Position numbers and translations under genes: made by a program. A stretch of 18,244 nucleotides of DNA from CAXSEF01 sp964236695 (GTDB lineage Bacteria; Pseudomonadota; Alphaproteobacteria; Acetobacterales; Acetobacteraceae), in contig CAXSFU010000064.1 in NCBI GenBank assembly GCA_964236695.1, positions 1-18,244 on the forward strand, read 5' to 3'. The notes below the pieces were generated by a model. It saw only the letters and a list, made by a program, of their open reading frames with translations. It searched no databases and had not been told where the DNA came from. The number at the start of each line of letters is the position of its first letter. The first letter of the stretch is position 1. Positions 6,631 to 14,050 of the stretch are shown piece by piece.

Positions 6631-8436
6631 TCACCCCATCACCAGCTCCCGGATCCGCGCCGGGTCGCTCTGCTCCATGACCTTGCGGCTGAGGCGGATG
6701 CACTCGTCGACCGAGGCCCCGCGCACCACCTGCTTGACCCGCGGCACCGCCGACGCGTTCATGCTGAAGCTGCGCAGTCCGAGCCCCAGCAGCAGCGGGG
6801 TGAACTTCGGGTTGCCCGCCATCTCGCCGCACACCGACACCGGCTTGCGCACCCGCAGCGCCGCCTCGATGGCGAACTGCACCAGGCGCAGCACCGCCGG
6901 GTGCAGCGGGTCGTAGATCGCCGCCACCTCGGACAGCGAGCGGTCAACCGCCAGCGTGTACATCGCCAGGTCGTTGGTGCCGATCGCGAAGAAGTCCGCT
7001 TCCAGCGCCAGCGCGTCGGCCGACAGCGCGGCGCCGGGCGTCTCGATCATCACCCCCAGCGGCGGCACCCGCTCGGGAATCTTCTCGCCGCGCCGCCGCA
7101 GCCGGCGCGCCACCCGCTCCAGGATCTCGCGCGCCTGGCGCAGTTCGGCGACGTTGGTCACCATCGGCAGCAGGATGCGCACCGGACCCAGCGGCGCGGC
7201 GCGCAGGATCGCCGCGAGCTGGGTCTCGAACAACGCGGGGTGGCGCAGCAGCAGCCGGATGCCGCGCACGCCGAGCGCCGGGTTGCGGTCCGCGGCCGCC
7301 CCGAAGCTTTCCGCCGACAGCGAGTCGAGCTGCTTCTCGCCGCCCCAGTCGAGCACCCGGATCGTCACGCTGTCGCCGCCCATCGCCTCGACCACGCTGC
7401 GGTAGGTCTCGAACTGGTCCTGCTCGTCGGGCACGGTGTCGCGGTTCATGAACAGGAACTCGGAGCGCAGCAGCCCGATGCCGGTCGCGCCGGACTGCGC
7501 GATCAGCGCCAGCTCGGCGGGAATCTCGAAGTTGGCGTGCAGGTCCACTTCCGACCCGTCGGTGGTGCGCGCGGGCAGCCGGCGCAGCCGCGCCAGCTTC
7601 TGCCGCTCCCGGGTGAAGGCCGCGACCCCCTCGCGGGCGCGGGCCAGCGTCTCGGCGCCGGGGTTGACCACCACGGTGCCCGCGCTGCCGTCGACGATCA
7701 CCTGGCAGCCGGCGCGCGCCGCCGCCGCCAGCCCCGCCGCCCCCAGCACCGAGGGGATGCCGAGCGCCCTCAGCATGATCGCCGTGTGCCCGTCGCTGCC
7801 GCCCTCCTCGGTGGCAACCCCGGCGATGCGCGCGGGATCGATCAGCGCGGCGTCGGCCGGCCGCAGTGCCTCGGCCACCAGCACGGAGCCCGCCGGCACC
7901 GCGCCCAGCGAGCGGAACGGCGCCTGCGCCAGGTTGCGGATCAGCCGCCGGCCGATCTCGCGCACCTCGTCGGCGCGTCGCTGCAGCCCGGAGGGGTCGT
8001 CGCCCGGCAGCGCCAGCAGCGCGCGCGCCACCTGCTCGCCCTCGTCGGCGACCGCGGTCTCGGCGGACACCAGCTTGTCGCGGATGCGCAGCCGCGCGCC
8101 GCGGATCAGCCGCGATGGCCCGAGCATCTGCATGTAGGCGTCGAGCAGCGGCGCCAGCTCGACCTGACTGTCTTCCGGCAGGATCAGCAGCTTCTGCCGC
8201 AGCTTGGCCACCTGCTTGCGCGAGCGCAGGATCGCCTGCTCCAGCCGCTCGCCCTCCGCCGCCACCCCGGCCGCCCCGATGGTGCCGCGGGTGAACTCGG
8301 CCGGCGCCTCGCGCGCGGGGAACGCCGGGCCGATGGCGATGCCGGCGCCGACCGGGATGCCGACCAGGCGCCGCTCCACCCTGGACGCGGCCGGAGCGGC
8401 CTCCGTCCCCGCGCCCGCCTCCTCACTCCTGCTCAT
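6631..8436 (-). CDS. ptsI: PTS enzyme I (phosphoenolpyruvate-protein phosphotransferase)
   Basis: Enzyme I takes phosphate from PEP and passes it to HPr, the first step of the phosphotransferase cascade, in the cytoplasm. The 601 residues cover the whole family: an N-terminal HPr-binding/phospho-His part with GGSDGHTAIMLRALGIP (active H217), then the PEP-binding barrel with LLRSEFLFMNRD, FFAIGTNDLAMYTLAVDR and SVCGEMAGNP (C536, the usual PEP-site Cys). No GAF domain precedes it, so it is the sugar-type EI rather than the nitrogen-type PtsP, although only regulatory partners are seen nearby. The ATG at 8436 lies inside the last codons of ptsH, a 14-base overlap, which suggests translational coupling. 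It follows EIIA and HPr in one operon. Confidence 0.95.
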   Translation of the reverse strand: MSRSEEAGAGTEAAPAASRVERRLVGIPVGAGIAIGPAFPAREAPAEFTRGTIGAAGVAAEGERLEQAILRSRKQVAKLRQKLLILPEDSQVELAPLLDAYMQMLGPSRLIRGARLRIRDKLVSAETAVADEGEQVARALLALPGDDPSGLQRRADEVREIGRRLIRNLAQAPFRSLGAVPAGSVLVAEALRPADAALIDPARIAGVATEEGGSDGHTAIMLRALGIPSVLGAAGLAAAARAGCQVIVDGSAGTVVVNPGAETLARAREGVAAFTRERQKLARLRRLPARTTDGSEVDLHANFEIPAELALIAQSGATGIGLLRSEFLFMNRDTVPDEQDQFETYRSVVEAMGGDSVTIRVLDWGGEKQLDSLSAESFGAAADRNPALGVRGIRLLLRHPALFETQLAAILRAAPLGPVRILLPMVTNVAELRQAREILERVARRLRRRGEKIPERVPPLGVMIETPGAALSADALALEADFFAIGTNDLAMYTLAVDRSLSEVAAIYDPLHPAVLRLVQFAIEAALRVRKPVSVCGEMAGNPKFTPLLLGLGLRSFSMNASAVPRVKQVVRGASVDECIRLSRKVMEQSDPARIRELVMG

Positions 8437-8722
8437 CGAAGCCGGACTCCACGAGGCCCGCCAGCGCTTCCAGCGCCTCCTTGGCGTCCCAGCCCTGCGC
8501 GCGCAGCGACAGCCCCGACCCCTGGCCGACGCCGAGCATCATCAGCCCCATGATGGAGCGGGCGGACACGCTCTGCGCCGCGGTCTCCGCGCGCGCCACC
8601 TCCACCGAGGCGGCGAAACGCTCCGCCAGGGCGACGAAACGGGCGGCCGCGCGAGCATGCAGGCCACGCCGGTTGCGCACCGTCACCACGCGTTCCAGCA
8701 CCGGATCGGCCGGCTCGTTCAC
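8423..8722 (-). CDS. ptsH: Phosphocarrier protein HPr
   Basis: HPr relays phosphate from EI to EIIA and is the target of HprK. From the GTG at 8722 the product is 99 residues, near the usual 85-100. Both regulatory sites are seen: H22 in RRGLHARAAARFV (phosphorylated by EI) and S56 in SARSIMGLMMLG (Ser-46 type, phosphorylated by HprK). A TTG at 8791 would add 23 residues (GDEGWRRRGRGRHGRSGG) unlike any HPr N-terminus, so I prefer the GTG, where a G-rich stretch in front may serve as ribosome site; the exact start is moderately sure. It lies 84 bases after the EIIA stop and overlaps the EI start by 14 bases. Confidence 0.92.
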   Translation of the reverse strand: MNEPADPVLERVVTVRNRRGLHARAAARFVALAERFAASVEVARAETAAQSVSARSIMGLMMLGVGQGSGLSLRAQGWDAKEALEALAGLVESGFDEQE

Positions 8723-8806
8723 CGCCGCCCCGCCACTACGCCCATGCCGGCCACGGCCACGCCGGCGCCACCCTTCGTCCCCGGCCGGCAAACGGCACGG
8801 GGCGCC

Positions 8807-9283
8807 TCAGGCCTGCGCCTTGCGCAGCGGCCCGGCCGGCACCGGCTGCGTGTTCTTGCGGCACTGCTCGGCCAGCGCCGTCGGCCCGTGCGCCGGCGCG
8901 TGGGAGGCCGCGCAGATGTACTTGCGCCCGGCCAGCTCCGCGCAGTCCACGCATTCGGACAGCGTCTGCAGCGAGCGCACCTTGGCCAGCTTGACCAGCA
9001 TCGGCAGGTTCACGCCGCCGATCACCTCCACCCCCTCGCGGTCCATCATAGAGATCGCCAGGTTCGACGGCGTGCCGCCGAACATGTCGGTCAGCAGCAC
9101 CACGCCGTCGCCCTGGTCGACGTCGGCGATCCTGGCCTGGATCTCCTCGCGGCAGCGGTCGATGTCGTCGTCGGCGCCGATGCACATCGTCGCGACGTTG
9201 CGCTGCTCGCCGACCACATGCTCCATCGCCGAGCGCAGCTCCACGGCAAGCCTGCCGTGCGTCACCAGCACAATTCCGATCAT
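8807..9283 (-). CDS. PTS EIIA component, mannose family
   Basis: This 158-residue protein is an EIIA of the mannose family that accepts phosphate from HPr. MIGIVLVTHGRLA carries the active H9, and DGVVLLTDMFGGTPSNLA is the family's second signature. No EIIB, EIIC or EIID is encoded nearby, so a regulatory rather than transport role is inferred, as is usual for the alphaproteobacterial EIIA-HPr-EI set. The core family is about 130 residues; here a C-terminal tail of about 30 residues follows GRKYICAAS. Cysteines are plentiful (34, 44, 111, 114, 124, 141), including a CxxC at 111-114. The ATG at 9283 is preceded closely by AGGA. It is the first gene after the long gap that separates it from hprK. 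Confidence 0.92.
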   Translation of the reverse strand: MIGIVLVTHGRLAVELRSAMEHVVGEQRNVATMCIGADDDIDRCREEIQARIADVDQGDGVVLLTDMFGGTPSNLAISMMDREGVEVIGGVNLPMLVKLAKVRSLQTLSECVDCAELAGRKYICAASHAPAHGPTALAEQCRKNTQPVPAGPLRKAQA

Positions 9284-9966
9284 GGGTCCTGCTCAGGCCT
9301 CCTGCGCCTGATCTGTCGGATCGAGCCCGACCTCGGTGCCGCTTGTCGCGGATGGTCCCGCCGTCCCGCGCCGGCCCCGCCCCGGGCCGCGCGGCATCTC
9401 CTGCCACACCAGGACGCCGCCGGCATCGACATGCCGTGGTGCGCCTTGTCCGGACCTTCTGTCCGCGTCATTGCGGCACGATCCCGTCTCCGGCCCGGCG
9501 CCTCCGCCATGCCGGACGCCGGCCGGACCCGACCGGGACACGTCCGTTCGGCCCGATCTGCCCACGCGGGTCCCGACCCGTCCCGCTGGATCGCGTGCGG
9601 CCTCACATGGCAATGTCGCGGGCCCGCGTCCAGCGCCGGCTGCATCCTGCCGCACGGACATGAACAACTCATCCATGCGCCACCGCAAGGCCCGGCCCCC
9701 TGCCACGGCGGCCCGGTCAGCCGCCACGTCCCGCCAACCACGCCGCAGCGCAGCAAAATACCGAAAAACCGCCCTCCGCCGCCGCAACCGCCAGCGACCC
9801 GCGAGGTCACCGCCGCCGCCTCGGCGCCGCAACCATCCTGATCCACCCCGCGCCGCAAGCGGGCCTGATCCGCCAGCGACGCATGCCGCGCCACCCGCCG
9901 GCGCCCCGATGCCGCCGGCCGGCGAGGCCGTCTCCGCACCCAGCCATGGCGCACCGCCCGCCTGCG
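9284..9966. other. 683-base gap between hprK and EIIA, no convincing gene
   Basis: All six frames are largely open because of high GC, but every translation is low-complexity Arg/Pro/Gly/Ala-rich sequence with no recognisable domain, and no frame shows the third-position GC bias of the neighbours. The Walker motif and Asp-Asn-Leu-Pro segment expected of RapZ, the usual occupant of this slot, are not visible in the minus-strand frames. The one AT-rich spot, 9752-9770 (minus strand GGTTTTTCGGTATTTTGCT), could contain a promoter for the EIIA-HPr-EI operon, but no clear -35/-10 pair is seen. A small inverted repeat (TCAGGC/GCCTGA, about 9294-9312) lies just before the EIIA ribosome site. Confidence 0.6.
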
Positions 9967-10395
9967 TCACTCGAAGGCTCCGGCGATCTGTGCGACGCGC
10001 CCCAGCGCGCAATCCAGCGCCAGGCACACCCGATGCGCGGCCGAGGCGCGCTCCGGGTCCACCGCCACCAGCGGCAGGTCGAGCGAGGCATGCCGGCGCG
10101 GCAGCGGCAGCCGCACCGGCGCAGGCTCCGCCCCGACCAGCTCGACCGCAAGATGCAGCCGCGCCGCCGCCCGGTGCGGCAGCCTGACGATGCCGAGCCC
10201 GCGCACCTCCAGCAGCCCGGCGAGCGACGCCGGCGCCCGCGCCTCGCCGCCCTCGATCTCCACGCGGTCGTCGGCGACCAGTTCGAAGCCCCGGTCCAGC
10301 AGCCGCAGCAGCAGGTCGGACTTGCCGCACCCAGCAGGCCCGAGCAGCAGGACACCGGCGCCGTCGCGCGCCGCACAGCTCGCGTGGATCTGCAT
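9967..10395 (-). CDS. hprK: HPr kinase/phosphorylase, short alphaproteobacterial form
   Basis: HprK phosphorylates and dephosphorylates the regulatory serine of HPr. The 142-residue protein is only the C-terminal catalytic domain, the usual form in alphaproteobacteria, where the N-terminal domain of Gram-positive HprK is absent. Marks are MQIHASCAARDGAGVLLLGPAGCGKSDLLLR with Walker A GPAGCGKS (19-26), FELVADDRVEI, and GLLEVRGLGIVRLPH, the signature after the loop. The ATG at 10395 fits family N-termini, although no good ribosome site precedes it. It lies 76 bases after the UbiH-type gene on the same strand and may share its transcript. Its substrate, HPr, is encoded downstream beyond the 683-base gap. 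Confidence 0.93.
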   Translation of the reverse strand: MQIHASCAARDGAGVLLLGPAGCGKSDLLLRLLDRGFELVADDRVEIEGGEARAPASLAGLLEVRGLGIVRLPHRAAARLHLAVELVGAEPAPVRLPLPRRHASLDLPLVAVDPERASAAHRVCLALDCALGRVAQIAGAFE

Positions 10396-10471
10396 CCGCC
10401 GGACTGTGGATCGCGATGCCCGCGAAGGAAAGCGCCATCTGGCCCCGCCCCGACGCCCCGCCCGCCCGCGC

Positions 10472-11794
10472 TCACAACCCCATCGCGCGCGCCATGAACG
10501 CCCGCTTCAGCCCCGGCAGCCGCTGCACCCCCGCGATCCCCAGGTCGCGCACCCCGCGCAGCACCCGGCTGTCGCTGCTGAACAGCCGGTCCAGGCCGTC
10601 CGTCGCCGCCAGCATCAGCAGGTTGTCCCCCCGACGCGCCCGCTGGTATCGCGCCAGCAGCGCCGCGTCGCCCGGGTCCTCCCCGTTCGCCTTCGCCTCG
10701 ATCACCAGCGCCGACAGCGCCAGCACGTCGCGGAACCCGAGGTTCAGCCCTTGGCCCGCGATCGGATGGATGCCGTGCGCCGCGTCGCCCACCAGCGCCA
10801 GCCGACGATCCACGTAGCGGTGCGCGTGCATCGCCGACAGCGGGTACAGCCAGCGCCGCCCCACCATCCTTACCGCGCCCAGATGCCCGCCCAGCCGCCG
10901 CTGCACCTCGCGCGCGTAGGCGGCATCATCAAGGCCCATCATCCGCTCGCCCGGCGCCGCGCGCTCCGTCCACACGATCGCCGACACGTGCGGCGCGCCC
11001 TCTGTGCCGCACATCGGCAGCTGCGCGAACGGCCCGCCCGGCAGGAAGTGCTCAAGCGCCGTGCCGTGGTGCGGCGCCTCGTGGGCGATCGCGCACACCA
11101 GGCCGACCTGGCGGTATGGCAGGCGCGTCACCCGGATGCCCGCCGCCTCGCGCAGCCGGCTCGACCGCCCTTCCGCCGACACCACGAGCCGCGCGCGCAG
11201 CGTGCCCCCCGGCAGCCGCACCAGCGCGTGCCCCGCCTCCTGCTCGGCCGCCCCCTGCTCGACCACCGCCTCCGCCGGCGCGTGCAGCCCCAGCCCCGCC
11301 CGCCCGCGCAGCGCCCGGTTGAGCGCGACCCGCAGGCTGCGCGCCTCCACCATCCACCCCATCGCGTCCGCCCCGCCCTCGCCCGCGAGACCGCGCACGT
11401 CGAAATGCAGGAACAGCCGCGATGCCGGCCGCCCGACCCGCCCGTCGGAGATGCGAATGTCCGTGATCGGGCACCCCGCCTGCGGCAGCAGCTCCCACAG
11501 CCCCGCCGCCTCCAGCAGGCGGCGCGACCCGGCCGCGATCGCATAGGCGCGGCCGTCGAAGTCGGGGTGCTCCATCGGCGGCAGCGCCGCGCGGTCGACG
11601 ATCGCCACCGACACGCCCGCCGCCTGCAGCCGGCACGCCAGCGTCCCGCCGACCGGCCCCGCCCCGACCACGCACACGTCGACCTCGCCCAGGTCGCGCC
11701 CCGCCACCCCCGCGGCCGAAGCCCCGTCGCCGCCATCAGCCACGAACGGAAGCGCGGAATCCGGGCCGCGCGGCGGGCCGCCGGGGCCTGGCAT
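10472..11794 (-). CDS. UbiH/UbiF/COQ6-family FAD monooxygenase
   Basis: The 440-residue protein is an aromatic-ring hydroxylase of the ubiquinone-biosynthesis family, acting with FAD, NAD(P)H and O2 at the membrane. Marks are VDVCVVGAGPVGGTLACRLQAAG (FAD GxGxxG at 44-49), SAEGRSSRLREAAG (the DG motif, here EG, at 208-209) and RLALVGDAAHGIHPIAGQGLNLGFRD (about 331-355, the second FAD motif plus the family's PxAGQGxN). The frame is open further upstream, but the ATG at 11794 has AGGTGA just in front and begins about 35 residues before the FAD fold, so I choose it. Which ring position it hydroxylates (UbiH, UbiF, UbiL or UbiM type) cannot be told. It is divergent from glnK and upstream of hprK. 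Confidence 0.9.
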   Translation of the reverse strand: MPGPGGPPRGPDSALPFVADGGDGASAAGVAGRDLGEVDVCVVGAGPVGGTLACRLQAAGVSVAIVDRAALPPMEHPDFDGRAYAIAAGSRRLLEAAGLWELLPQAGCPITDIRISDGRVGRPASRLFLHFDVRGLAGEGGADAMGWMVEARSLRVALNRALRGRAGLGLHAPAEAVVEQGAAEQEAGHALVRLPGGTLRARLVVSAEGRSSRLREAAGIRVTRLPYRQVGLVCAIAHEAPHHGTALEHFLPGGPFAQLPMCGTEGAPHVSAIVWTERAAPGERMMGLDDAAYAREVQRRLGGHLGAVRMVGRRWLYPLSAMHAHRYVDRRLALVGDAAHGIHPIAGQGLNLGFRDVLALSALVIEAKANGEDPGDAALLARYQRARRGDNLLMLAATDGLDRLFSSDSRVLRGVRDLGIAGVQRLPGLKRAFMARAMGL

Positions 11795-12098
11795 GGTGTC
11801 ACCTGGGATCGCCGTCACTCCTGCCTGTTTCCTGTGCATCCCATCGCGGCGGCGTTGATGCCGCTTCCGACACGAACTGCCCGCCGCACGGGCAGGCGAG
11901 GCGCCGCCGCCTGCCAACGCATTGTGCATCCCGACCGCCGGCAAACCGCCGCCCCGCCCGCCGGGGCCGGCCAGAACGGCGTGCCCGCCCTGGCCGGGGA
12001 AAGCCGGGGCGCCACCGCCGCGTCGCCCAGCCTCGGCACGGTTCTTGAAAGAACCGCCGCGACGCCGCCCGCCGGGCGGGCGGGAGGAGGACACACAA
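11795..12098. other. Divergent control region between the UbiH-type gene and glnK
   Basis: No gene is seen in these 304 bases. They hold the ribosome site of the hydroxylase gene next to 11795, a hairpin with 7-bp arms CTGCCCG/CGGGCAG (11877-11895), two copies of TGTGCATCCC 90 bases apart (11833-11842 and 11923-11932), the sigma-54-like element at 12034-12049 with an overlapping palindrome, and the strong GGGAGGAGG ribosome site of glnK (12082-12090). Confidence 0.6.
12034..12049 (+). promoter_or_regulatory. Probable sigma-54 promoter of glnK-amtB
   Basis: TCGGCACGGTTCTTGAA (12033-12049) resembles the -24/-12 consensus TGGCACG-N4-TTGCW. The GG at 12035-12036 is ten bases from positions 12047-12048, the correct spacing, but these read GA instead of GC. 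It lies about 50 bases before the glnK start, where nitrogen-controlled glnK promoters are commonly found, so NtrC/sigma-54 control is likely though not shown. A perfect palindrome, CGGTTCTTGAAAGAACCG (12039-12056), overlaps the -12 region. No convincing NtrC site pair was identified. Confidence 0.5.
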
Positions 12099-12437
12099 GT
12101 GAAGCTGGTGATCGCGATCATCAAGCCGTTCAAGCTCGACGACGTGCGCGAGGCGCTGACCCCGCTCGGCGTGCAGGGCCTGACCGTGTCCGAGGTCAAG
12201 GGCTTTGGCCGCCAGAAGGGCCAGACCGAGATCTACCGCGGCGCCGAATACCACGTCAGCTTCCTCCCCAAGGTGAAGGTCGAGGTCGCCGTGCCGTCCG
12301 AGCTGGCAGAGCAGGTGGTCGAGGCGATCATGAAGGCCGCCCACACCGGCAAGATCGGCGACGGCAAGATCTTCGTCATGGACCTGGACCGCGCCGTGCG
12401 CATCCGCACTGGCGAGCTGGACGGAGAGGCGCTTTGA
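12099..12437 (+). CDS. glnK: Nitrogen regulatory PII protein GlnK
   Basis: PII proteins sense 2-oxoglutarate, ATP/ADP and glutamine; the GlnK type binds and blocks AmtB when nitrogen is plentiful. From the GTG at 12099 the product is 112 residues, the exact PII length, starting (V/M)KLVIAIIKPFKLDDVREAL. The T-loop has Y51 in YRGAEYHVSF, the uridylylation site, and the B-loop/C-terminal segment reads HTGKIGDGKIFVMDL...RIRTGE. The frame stays open upstream, but GGGAGGAGG at 12082-12090 is well placed for the GTG. amtB begins 11 bases after the stop. The pairing with amtB favours glnK over glnB. Confidence 0.96.
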   Translation: MKLVIAIIKPFKLDDVREALTPLGVQGLTVSEVKGFGRQKGQTEIYRGAEYHVSFLPKVKVEVAVPSELAEQVVEAIMKAAHTGKIGDGKIFVMDLDRAVRIRTGELDGEAL

Positions 12438-12448
12438 CAGGAACTCCA

Positions 12449-13987
12449 ATGCGACACCCGCCGGCCGCCACCCCCGCCCCCCGCCACGCCCCGGCCCGCA
12501 CCCCCCTGCTGCGCCGCGCTGGCTTCGGCCTCGCCGGCCTGCTGGCGCTCGGCGCCGTGTCCATGGCCGCCGCCGTCCCCTCCGCCGCCCAGCCCGCCTC
12601 GGCCACCTCGTCGATGGCCCCCACCACGCCGGGCAGCGACGCCCAGCCCGCGCCCAACGCCGCGCCCGCGGCCACCGCGCCCGCCACCCCCGCCTCGACG
12701 GAGCCGCCCAAGATCGACTCCGGCGACACTGCCTGGATGCTCACCAGCACCGCGCTCGTGCTGATGATGACCATCCCCGGCCTCGCCCTGTTCTACTCCG
12801 GCATGGTGCGCAAGAAGAACATCCTCGCCACCCTGATGCAGTCCTTCGCGATCTGCTGCCTGATCACCATCACCTGGATGGTCGCCGGCTACAGCCTCGC
12901 CTTCACCAACGGCGACGGGGCGACAGCCCCCTACTTCGGCGACCTGTCGCGCTTCTTCCTCGACGGCATCGCGGCCCACATCACCAAGGGCGCCGACGTC
13001 GGCTTCGTGCTGGGCGCAGGGACGGACGCGGCCTCGCCGCAGACGATCCCCGAGAGCGTCTACATGATGTACCAGATGACCTTCGCGATCATCACCCCCG
13101 CCCTGATCTGCGGCGCCTTCGCCGACCGGATGAAGTTCTCCGCGATGTGCGTGTTCATGGTGCTGTGGTCGCTCATCGTCTACAGCCCGATCGCTCACTG
13201 GGTCTGGGCGCCCACCGGCTGGCTGTCCAAGGCCGGCACGCTCGACTTCGCCGGCGGCACCGTCGTGCACATCAACGCGGGCATCGCCGGCCTCGTCTGC
13301 TGCCTCGTGCTCGGCAAGCGCGTCGGCTACGGCCACGACAACATGGCGCCGCACAACCTCACCCTCGCCGTGATCGGCGCCTCCCTGCTCTGGGTCGGCT
13401 GGTTCGGCTTCAACGCCGGCTCCGCGGTCGGCGCCAACGGCCGCGCCGGCATGGCCATGGCCGTCACCCAGATCGCCACCGCCGCCGCCGCCCTAGGCTG
13501 GATGTTCGCCGAGTGGATCACCAAGGGCAAGCCGTCCGTGCTCGGCATCATCTCCGGCGCCGTCGCCGGCCTGGTCGCCATCACCCCGGCCTCCGGCTTC
13601 GTGCTGCCCGGCGCGTCCATCGCCATCGGCGTCGCCGCCGGCGTGATCTGCTTCTGGTCCGCCACCTGGCTCAAGCACGTCCTCGGCTACGACGACAGCC
13701 TCGACACCTGGGGCGTGCACGGCGTCGGCGGCATCGTCGGCGCGCTGCTGACCGGCGTCTTCGCCTACGGGCCGCTGTCGGCCACCGACGCCTCGCCCGA
13801 CGGCACCACCGGCAGCCTCGCCCAGCTCCTGATCCAGGCCGAGGCCGTCGCCGTCACCCTGGTCTGGAGCGGCGTCGTCTCCTTCGTCCTGCTCATGCTC
13901 ATCAAGGTCACCATCGGCCTGCGCGTCGACCGCGAGCAGGAGATGGAAGGCCTCGACCTCGTCCTGCACGGCGAGCAGCTGTTCTAG
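12449..13987 (+). CDS. amtB: Ammonium transporter AmtB
   Basis: AmtB moves ammonium into the cell through the inner membrane as a trimer gated by GlnK. The 512-residue product has a cleavable-looking N-terminal hydrophobic segment (about 24-48), then an Ala/Pro/Thr-rich stretch to about 88, then the transporter core from DTAWMLTSTALVLMMTIPGLALFYSGMV with about eleven membrane segments. The twin pore histidines are H274 (TVVHINAG) and H424 (DTWGVHGVGG); GWFGFNAGSAVGANG and the F212 region (MTFAIITPALICGAFADR) are also conserved. The ATG at 12449 has AGGAA in front. A continuous open frame extends far upstream, but that part is antisense to the hydroxylase and overlaps glnK in another frame, so it is not coding. 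An intrinsic terminator follows. Confidence 0.97.
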   Translation: MRHPPAATPAPRHAPARTPLLRRAGFGLAGLLALGAVSMAAAVPSAAQPASATSSMAPTTPGSDAQPAPNAAPAATAPATPASTEPPKIDSGDTAWMLTSTALVLMMTIPGLALFYSGMVRKKNILATLMQSFAICCLITITWMVAGYSLAFTNGDGATAPYFGDLSRFFLDGIAAHITKGADVGFVLGAGTDAASPQTIPESVYMMYQMTFAIITPALICGAFADRMKFSAMCVFMVLWSLIVYSPIAHWVWAPTGWLSKAGTLDFAGGTVVHINAGIAGLVCCLVLGKRVGYGHDNMAPHNLTLAVIGASLLWVGWFGFNAGSAVGANGRAGMAMAVTQIATAAAALGWMFAEWITKGKPSVLGIISGAVAGLVAITPASGFVLPGASIAIGVAAGVICFWSATWLKHVLGYDDSLDTWGVHGVGGIVGALLTGVFAYGPLSATDASPDGTTGSLAQLLIQAEAVAVTLVWSGVVSFVLLMLIKVTIGLRVDREQEMEGLDLVLHGEQLF

Positions 13988-14015
13988 AACTGGATCCGCA
14001 ACGACCGAGGAAAAG

Positions 14016-14041
14016 GGCCGGGAGCGATCCCGGCCTTTTTT
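14016..14041 (+). terminator. Intrinsic terminator after amtB
   Basis: GGCCGGGA and TCCCGGCC form a perfect 8-bp GC-rich stem around a GCGA loop (14016-14035), followed directly by six T. It lies 28 bases after the amtB stop and is the only textbook rho-independent terminator in the window, so it very likely ends the glnK-amtB transcript. Confidence 0.92.
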
Positions 14042-14050
14042 CTTGCCCGA

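Noticed and set aside
4055..6916. A 953-codon open frame on the plus strand across glgX.
   Set aside because: It is antisense to glgX, rich in Arg, His, Val and Pro with no domain, and is explained by high GC and the strong codon bias of the minus-strand gene.
6901..8553. A 550-codon open frame on the plus strand across EI.
   Set aside because: It is antisense to ptsI, which has all family motifs; the translation is Arg/Gln/His-rich and unlike any family.
8723..8791. An HPr start at TTG 8791 adding 23 residues.
   Set aside because: The added residues are Arg/Gly-rich and unlike HPr N-termini; the GTG at 8722 gives the normal length.
9280..9954. A 224-codon minus-strand frame filling the hprK-EIIA gap, as a candidate RapZ or new gene.
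   Set aside because: It has no RapZ motif, no third-position bias and low-complexity Arg/Gly/Ala content; rival open frames exist in the same stretch.
11833..11932. TGTGCATCCC occurring twice, 90 bases apart, as possible regulator sites.
   Set aside because: The repeats are direct and single-armed, do not match the NtrC dyad, and two 10-base matches in 300 GC-rich bases are not rare enough to call.
10190..12448. A very long plus-strand frame that joins amtB to the region antisense to the UbiH-type gene, suggesting a fusion protein.
   Set aside because: AmtB has its own ATG with a ribosome site at 12449 and a signal-like N-terminus; the upstream part is antisense to a clear gene and overlaps glnK in another frame.
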